Notes under the pieces: model-generated | Seen by the model: only the letters and a program-made list of their open reading frames with translations | Databases searched by the model: none | What the model was told of the DNA's origin: nothing | Assembly (NCBI GenBank): GCA_013042025.1 | Contig: JABDQY010000324.1 | Span: forward strand, 1-14,320 | DNA from: Bacteroidia bacterium | GTDB taxonomy: Bacteria; Bacteroidota; Bacteroidia; NS11-12g; UBA9320 | Direction: 5' to 3' | DNA length: 14,320 nt | Shown: positions 7,181-11,604 of the stretch, piece by piece | Position numbering within the stretch: the stretch's first letter is position 1 | How the letters are laid out: each line of letters starts with the position of its first letter | Position numbers and translations under genes: made by a program

Positions 7181-7852
7181 ATGGTATTGTTAGATCTATT
7201 AATCAGAAGTCAAACCCCACTTGTTCTTCGAATCGTTTTGATTTCAATTCTTTTGATTATTGGATTTTTGTATGCACTTATCCCAAATTGGTTTGCCTCT
7301 ATTAGACTTTTGGCATATTTACCAATTCAACGATTTGCATGGCAAAGCGAAAAATATACATACAATAATATCTTTCGACTTGGATCAATTTTGAGCATAA
7401 CCAGCGTTTATGCCGCTTTTATTTATGCCTACTTGCTTTCTGAGAAGTTTATGTGGTTTGAAAATTCTTCGTTTAACTTTTTACTAATTTGGGTTGTGAT
7501 ACTGCTAGCAACTCTCGGAAAATACTTTCTGAACCAATTTTATTTTAAGTTCCACAATGAAGAATCTCTGGGAGAGTTAATAATAGATTATCAATACAGT
7601 ATTAATCAAATTTTTGCTTTTATACTAGCAGGAGCATTGTCTATTGATGTATTCTATTACCGTTTAGATAGCCAATTGTTCTATTTCTTAGTAATCGCTA
7701 TTCTTATTCTTTTTCTGGTTAAATTGTTTGGGACCATTTTAATGTTACAAAACAACTTTAAATATCCTTTACTTACTCTTTTTGTTTATCTTTGCACCTT
7801 CGAAATAGTACCAATGCTGATTGCAGCAAAGATACTTTTCGTTAACAGCTAA
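7181..7852 (+). CDS. DUF4271 integral membrane protein
   Basis: A 223-residue, very hydrophobic protein with about six membrane segments (near residues 16-36, 69-88, 98-117, 139-158, 165-188 and 196-218). The ending YPLLTLFVYLCTFEIVPMLI is the recognisable signature of DUF4271, a Bacteroidota family of unknown function that, from my knowledge of this phylum, is often found next to hemD. It starts at ATG 7181, 25 bp after the Omp85 stop, and ends 11 bp before hemD, so it is almost certainly co-transcribed with both. No catalytic motif is visible. A role in envelope or heme metabolism can only be guessed from its neighbours. Confidence 0.85.
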   Translation: MVLLDLLIRSQTPLVLRIVLISILLIIGFLYALIPNWFASIRLLAYLPIQRFAWQSEKYTYNNIFRLGSILSITSVYAAFIYAYLLSEKFMWFENSSFNFLLIWVVILLATLGKYFLNQFYFKFHNEESLGELIIDYQYSINQIFAFILAGALSIDVFYYRLDSQLFYFLVIAILILFLVKLFGTILMLQNNFKYPLLTLFVYLCTFEIVPMLIAAKILFVNS

Positions 7853-7863
7853 GGGATTCAGTA

Positions 7864-8604
7864 TTGAGCGTAAAAAACATTCTTATTTCACAGCCAGATC
7901 CTGGTGATAAAAAATCGGTTTACCACAGGCTTACTGAAAAGTATGGGGTACAAGTAGATTTTAGACCTTTTATTGAAGTGGTTGGCGTTCCGGCTAAAGA
8001 CATGAGAAAGCAACAACTTCGCATCCTTGATCATACTGCCATAATTTTAACTTCGAGAAATGCAATTGACCATTTCTTTCGCATTGTAGACGAAATGAAG
8101 GTTGAGCTTCCTACAACTATGAAATATTTTTGTGTGAATGAAGGAGTATCTTTATACATTCAGAAGTATACCCAATTGCGAAAAAGAAAGATGTTCACAG
8201 GTAAAGGAACTGAAGCATCATTCTTAGAATTACTTAAGAAACACAAGGCTCTCAACTTTCTCTTTCCATGTTCGAATATCCGAAAGGACTCTATTCCAAA
8301 TTTCATGGATGAAAATAAGATTAATTATACTGAAGCAATTATGTATCATACAGTAAACGCCGATTTATCTGATTTGGCTAGTGTTTACTTTGACATTTTG
8401 GTTTTCTTTAGTCCTCAAGATATATCATCTCTTTTTGCAAACTTTCCAGACTTTAAACAAGAGGACCGAGCAATAGCAGGTTGGGGTAAAACCACAAATC
8501 TTGCTTTAGAAGAATATGGATTAAGCAACACTATTCCAGCACCTTCTCCTGAATATCCAAGTATGGTAGCTGCTATTGAACATTTTATTCTTTCTAAGAA
8601 ATAA
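7864..8604 (+). CDS. hemD: Uroporphyrinogen-III synthase
   Basis: A 246-residue protein of the HemD family, which cyclises hydroxymethylbilane to uroporphyrinogen III with inversion of ring D, the last common step before heme, siroheme and cobalamin branch. The two-lobed fold is visible: ILISQPDPG opening with a Rossmann-like strand, ILTSRNAIDHFF (the TSxNAV-type motif), TGKGTEASFLELL, a PCSNIRKDSIPNFM stretch (family pattern R-x-x-x-L near the lobe junction), then DILVFFSPQDISSLF and IAGWGKTTNLALEEYGL, the second-lobe ligand region. Sequence conservation in HemD is low across bacteria, so the assignment rests on these motifs and length. The start is TTG at 7864, since the in-frame TAA at 7843 leaves no ATG; an AAGGGA stretch (7851-7856) may serve as a weak ribosome-binding site. 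The 3' end overlaps the convergent methyltransferase by 11 bp. Confidence 0.88.
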   Translation: MSVKNILISQPDPGDKKSVYHRLTEKYGVQVDFRPFIEVVGVPAKDMRKQQLRILDHTAIILTSRNAIDHFFRIVDEMKVELPTTMKYFCVNEGVSLYIQKYTQLRKRKMFTGKGTEASFLELLKKHKALNFLFPCSNIRKDSIPNFMDENKINYTEAIMYHTVNADLSDLASVYFDILVFFSPQDISSLFANFPDFKQEDRAIAGWGKTTNLALEEYGLSNTIPAPSPEYPSMVAAIEHFILSKK

Positions 8605-9775
8605 GTTTACAGAGAATAGACTCTTTCTTTTTTGATTTCAAAATAAAGAGATAGTATTCACCTCCATCCAAAGTTTTTAGCTTTTTATGCCATAATTCCG
8701 GCTGATCTGATAAACCCTTTACCACAATGTTTAACTTCTCAATCTTGAGCTTTTTTAATTCGTTAACGAGTTCTTTTGCTGAAATTGAAAAATGCCCAAG
8801 TATTTCGAAAGTTCGAACACCTTCAATCATCAGTTTTTCAGGTGAAAAATAATAGTGAAATGAATTGTGTTTGGTAACTGAATAGCCAGTCAAATATTCA
8901 TCAGATAATCTACTCTTTATAAGAAGTGCATTAGGGATAAGTAAATACCTATTTTCAACATTTGAATCAAATTCTATATTTACCCTTTTTTGTGCATTTG
9001 AAGTATAATTAAACCCAGATGCAACATCCACTAATACTAAAGACTTATTAGTCGCATTATTTCGAAAATCCAAACAAACACCTACTTCCTTAATCTCTCC
9101 CTTTTCTGCAAGAATGTAAACCGTATTTAATTGATCGAATATCCTCCATACCTCATCTATATCAAAAAGAGGTGAAAGTTTTATATACACTTGGTTGGTT
9201 GCAGTTTTCAGTTGAGGCAGCAACTCTAAAATATTGGGTTCGAGATTCTCCAAAACTACAGATCTTGAACTCCCTTTACGCCTATCTGGATCTATATATA
9301 TCCAATCATAACCAGGTTTAATGTATGAACTACCATCTCCACAGAATCTATTAATATTATTAAGTTCCAGTTTCCTGATATTGAATAATGCCAGCTCATG
9401 TAGTTGCTGATTTCTTTCAATAACATCAATTTTTTGAAATGCTTGTGACAAGAAAATGGAGTCGACTCCAAGTCCTCCGGTAATATCCAACAATGAATTC
9501 CCTTTTAGCACTGTTGCTTTGAATTTCGCAATTCTTTGTGAAGAAGATTGCTCAAATGATCTCTTGTCCAAGGCCAATAATTGCTCACTAAAAAGGGGGA
9601 TTTTAATCTTAGCCTTGATATACAGCGTCATCAATTGTAAGCAAACTGTAATATTAAAGCTCGTTTTGCCTGAAAACTTCAAGGATAGTCTAGTAAAATC
9701 TTCATTTATATGATTCATTATGAAGGTTTTAGCATCATCGCTTTCTAATACTTCTATAATATCTTTACTTTGCAA
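8594..9775 (-). CDS. Class I SAM methyltransferase with THUMP-like C-terminus (PG_1098 family)
   Basis: A 393-residue protein. The N-terminal part (residues 1-90) is helical and matches the small domain seen before the catalytic domain in this Bacteroidota family. The SAM-binding motif I is L95-L-D-I-T-G-G-L-G-V-D105, the ribose-binding acid is probably E120 (KIDVIERN), and the active-site motif is D162-P-D-R-R166 within WIYIDPDRR, typical of this group. The C-terminal ~95 residues (FEILGHFSISAKELVNELKKL, LNIVVKG, GGEYYLFIL) form the THUMP-like/ferredoxin-like domain, which suggests RNA as substrate. The substrate is not established; an NPPY/DPPY motif of known N-methyltransferases is absent. 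TTG at 9775 is the start: the sequence reads TAA-GTA-TTG, and the next ATG (residue 20) would cut into the conserved N-terminal TFIMNHINEDFTRLSL region. Confidence 0.85.
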   Translation of the reverse strand: MQSKDIIEVLESDDAKTFIMNHINEDFTRLSLKFSGKTSFNITVCLQLMTLYIKAKIKIPLFSEQLLALDKRSFEQSSSQRIAKFKATVLKGNSLLDITGGLGVDSIFLSQAFQKIDVIERNQQLHELALFNIRKLELNNINRFCGDGSSYIKPGYDWIYIDPDRRKGSSRSVVLENLEPNILELLPQLKTATNQVYIKLSPLFDIDEVWRIFDQLNTVYILAEKGEIKEVGVCLDFRNNATNKSLVLVDVASGFNYTSNAQKRVNIEFDSNVENRYLLIPNALLIKSRLSDEYLTGYSVTKHNSFHYYFSPEKLMIEGVRTFEILGHFSISAKELVNELKKLKIEKLNIVVKGLSDQPELWHKKLKTLDGGEYYLFILKSKKKESILCKLIS

Positions 9776-9808
9776 TACTTATCTGAATTAATCCGTTAAA
9801 AGGTTAGA

Positions 9809-9816
9809 CAAAATTA
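9809..9816 (-). promoter_or_regulatory. Possible -7 element for the methyltransferase
   Basis: On the minus strand TAATTTTG (9816-9809) matches TAnnTTTG and lies 33 bases upstream of the TTG start at 9775. The -33 position carries TTT rather than TTG. It overlaps the Shine-Dalgarno region of the divergent lipoprotein gene. Confidence 0.35.
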
Positions 9817-9820
9817 GGAG
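9816..9820 (+). promoter_or_regulatory. Shine-Dalgarno sequence of the small lipoprotein gene
   Basis: AGGAG at 9816-9820 sits five bases before the ATG at 9826, an ideal spacing. It stands out because the other starts in this window have weak or no Shine-Dalgarno pairing, as is usual in Bacteroidota, and it supports the reality of this short gene. Confidence 0.6.
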
Positions 9821-9825
9821 CAAAC

Positions 9826-9963
9826 ATGAACGCAAAAAAAATATTATCACTATTCGCAGTTGCACTATTTTTCACAATGCTAATTTCTTCGTGTAAATCA
9901 CAAGAGAAATGTCCGGGCGTTGGAAAAATCCAGAATGAAACAAATCAAACCTCTTTAGGCTAA
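9826..9963 (+). CDS. Small lipoprotein, 45 residues, upstream of ytxJ
   Basis: ATG at 9826 to TAA at 9961-9963 encodes 45 residues. The N-terminus is a lipoprotein signal: basic MNAKK, hydrophobic LSLFAVALFFTML, and lipobox L-I-S-S-C with the lipidated Cys at residue 23. The mature part is only about 23 residues (CKSQEKCPGVGK and then a polar tail), with a second Cys at 29 in a C-P-G motif. It has a good AGGAG ribosome-binding site and ends 8 bp before ytxJ, so the two are likely co-transcribed. Short CP-containing lipoproteins occur in Bacteroidota, but I cannot assign a function. The predicted site is the periplasmic face of the inner membrane or the outer membrane. Too small for most gene callers to retain, so it may be missing from reference annotations. 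Confidence 0.8.
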   Translation: MNAKKILSLFAVALFFTMLISSCKSQEKCPGVGKIQNETNQTSLG

Positions 9964-9971
9964 CTCTCATT

Positions 9972-10292
9972 ATGTGGGATTATACCGAGGATTTAGATGT
10001 TAACTCTATTCTAAAAAAAGATAGACCAACTTTAATTTTTAAGCACAGCAATCGCTGTTCAATTAGCTCTATGGCTTTATCGCGTATCTCCTCAAGCAAA
10101 AGTGAACTTGATGATATATTTGATATTTATCTTATTGATGTTGTAAAAAATAGGCTGCTTTCACTGAATATTGCGAGAGATACAGGTATACAGCACGAAT
10201 CTCCACAGGCAATTGTAATCAATCAAGGCAAAGTAGTTTATTCTGCGTCTCACATGAATATTGAAACTCAATCCTTGTTATCTAACGTATAA
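9972..10292 (+). CDS. ytxJ: YtxJ-type monothiol bacilliredoxin-like protein
   Basis: A 106-residue thioredoxin-fold protein. The marks of the YtxJ family are FKHSNRCSISSMAL, with the single cysteine C29 at the thioredoxin active-site position (C-S-I-S rather than C-x-x-C), and HESPQAIVI with cis-Pro at residue 78, followed by GKVVYSASH. In the Bacillus and Bacteroidota literature this family is linked to bacillithiol, removing it from S-bacillithiolated proteins as a cytosolic monothiol bacilliredoxin; this reaction is family inference here. There is no other cysteine in the protein. It follows the small lipoprotein by 8 bp and overlaps the convergent osmC-like gene by 25 bp at the 3' end. 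Confidence 0.88.
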   Translation: MWDYTEDLDVNSILKKDRPTLIFKHSNRCSISSMALSRISSSKSELDDIFDIYLIDVVKNRLLSLNIARDTGIQHESPQAIVINQGKVVYSASHMNIETQSLLSNV

Positions 10293-10690
10293 CTAAAATC
10301 AATTTTTTGTAGCACTTCGGAGCTAAGGCTTTTTGCAACAGGGCACGTTCTTGCAGTCTTTTCCATAATCATTCTTTCTTTTTTATTCCAATTATCTCCA
10401 ATAGAAAAGCTTACCATAATTTCACAAATTCTTCTTGGATTTGAAGCCATAACTTTGGTAACCTCAGCTGATACTAACTTAAACGAAATCGATGCATTAT
10501 TTGCTTTAATTCCCATCACAGTTATCATACAAGAAGCTAATGATGTTGCCACCAAATCAGTTGGTGAAAATCGTTCTCCTTTTCCATTATTGTCCTTGGG
10601 AGCATCTGTTACAACTTCAGAATTTGACTGAATATGAATGCACTTTGTTCTTAAATTTCCGATATACTCAACCCTCGATGTTATACTCAT
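10268..10690 (-). CDS. OsmC/Ohr-family protein
   Basis: A 140-residue protein with the OsmC fold. The two redox cysteines are at C54 (SLASCMITVMG) and C116 (ARTCPVAKSL), each at the start of a helix as in OsmC/Ohr peroxidases, with the GERFSPTDLVATSLASC motif providing the Glu39 that partners the catalytic Arg (Arg14 is a candidate). Known members reduce organic hydroperoxides with lipoyl or thiol reductants. The sequence resembles the YhfA-like/OsmC subgroup more than classical Ohr, so the substrate is uncertain. It starts at ATG 10690, divergent from the small barrel gene with 40 bp between. It overlaps ytxJ by 25 bp, grouping it with another thiol protein, though on the opposite strand. 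No Bacteroidota -7 element could be found clearly. Confidence 0.88.
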   Translation of the reverse strand: MSITSRVEYIGNLRTKCIHIQSNSEVVTDAPKDNNGKGERFSPTDLVATSLASCMITVMGIKANNASISFKLVSAEVTKVMASNPRRICEIMVSFSIGDNWNKKERMIMEKTARTCPVAKSLSSEVLQKIDFSYTLDNKD

Positions 10691-10730
10691 ATATGAAACA
10701 AAAATTGAGATAATTCTTTATATTTACACA

Positions 10731-11492
10731 ATGAAATTGCGGGTATGGTTAAATAACAAGAATAGGATATCTCCTTCTATTTCCTTATTTATCACCATAG
10801 CACTTCTTTTTTTCTTCATTCCTTCTTCATTTGGTCAGCAAAATAACTTGTCATTTCATAAATGGTCTTTAGGACCATTAGTTGCAACCAACGGTTTAGG
10901 GATAGCTTCAAGTTTTCAGTTAAAACGACCTAATAAAAACTACAATAATCAACTACACATTAGTTTGAGAACTTTGAAACATGATAAAGAAATCAAGATT
11001 CAAAATCCACGATTCACCAATCCAAAACCCTATGTATATGGTAAGTTAAATAGTGCTTCAGTTTTAAATATAGGAATTGCACGATACAAAACTCTTGGAC
11101 TTTCTTCAACCTTCAATCCTAAATTTCAAATTGGAGTACAACTAGGCCCTTCGCTTGCCTTAACTAAACCGTATTACGTCTATATTCACGAGGAAGATGA
11201 TCCACACTTCAATCCAATAACAACAACTCAGACAATCGAGGTTCTCTCTGCCCAAGAGAGCATACTAGGAGCCGCCAATTGGAGCAAAGGATATAACAAC
11301 TTACAGGTAAAAGGGGGTTTTCACATAGATTTTAATTTACAATTGTCCTGGGACAAAATATATCGACTTCAACGACTTAATATTGGTGCAAAAGCAGACT
11401 ACTTTTTTAACGATTTAGGAATTCTCCATAACAATAAAAACGCTCTGTTTACAACATTCTATTCAACCTATCAAATTGGCGGAAACAAATAA
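10731..11492 (+). CDS. Conserved outer-membrane beta-barrel-like protein of unknown function
   Basis: A 253-residue protein starting at ATG 10731; an upstream in-frame ATG at 10638 exists but would run through the divergent osmC-like gene, so it is rejected. Residues 1-36 are a long signal peptide (basic RVWLNNKNR, hydrophobic SLFITIALLFFF, cleavage near SFG-Q). The mature part is rich in alternating hydrophobic/aromatic strands, consistent with a small barrel. It carries blocks I associate with a Bacteroidota family of hypothetical envelope proteins: DKEIKIQNP, YVYGKLN, IGVQLGPSLALTKPYYV. These blocks repeat the pattern 'KE-x-K-x-x-NP', 'FGKLN', 'G-x-SLGL-x-KPYYL' of that family. Function is unknown. 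It is a single gene, separated from the T9SS cargo gene by 112 bp with its own promoter downstream. Confidence 0.75.
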   Translation: MKLRVWLNNKNRISPSISLFITIALLFFFIPSSFGQQNNLSFHKWSLGPLVATNGLGIASSFQLKRPNKNYNNQLHISLRTLKHDKEIKIQNPRFTNPKPYVYGKLNSASVLNIGIARYKTLGLSSTFNPKFQIGVQLGPSLALTKPYYVYIHEEDDPHFNPITTTQTIEVLSAQESILGAANWSKGYNNLQVKGGFHIDFNLQLSWDKIYRLQRLNIGAKADYFFNDLGILHNNKNALFTTFYSTYQIGGNK

Positions 11493-11525
11493 TATTTTAA
11501 ATCGTTTATTAACCAATATGGTAAG

Positions 11526-11547
11526 TTGATTAAGTAAAACTTGATTA
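11526..11547 (+). repeat. Direct repeat TTGATTA overlapping the -33 box
   Basis: TTGATTA occurs at 11526-11532 and again at 11541-11547, with starts 15 bases apart. The second copy includes the -33 TTG of the next gene's promoter. It could be an operator half-site pair for a regulator, or chance in AT-rich DNA. I found no further copy nearby. Confidence 0.35.
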
Positions 11548-11570
11548 TGATAAATCTAAATTTAAATTTG
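11541..11570 (+). promoter_or_regulatory. Consensus Bacteroidota promoter of the T9SS cargo gene
   Basis: TTG at 11541-11543, exactly 19 bases, then TAAATTTG at 11563-11570: a perfect match to TTG-N19-TAnnTTTG. The -7 element ends 34 bases before the ATG at 11605, giving a leader of roughly 25-30 bases. This is the best promoter in the window and agrees with an abundantly expressed secreted protein. Confidence 0.85.
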
Positions 11571-11604
11571 CATGCTTCACTTATCTTATAAAAAAAGCTT
11601 AAAT

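Noticed and set aside
8611..8633. AGAG/CTCT hairpin followed by a T-rich tract after hemD
   Set aside because: The stem is only 4 bp with a 6-nt loop and lies inside the opposite coding gene; too weak to call a terminator.
10638..10730. N-terminal extension of the small barrel protein from ATG 10638
   Set aside because: It would overlap the divergent osmC-like gene by 53 bp and put extra residues before an otherwise normal signal peptide; ATG 10731 is preferred.
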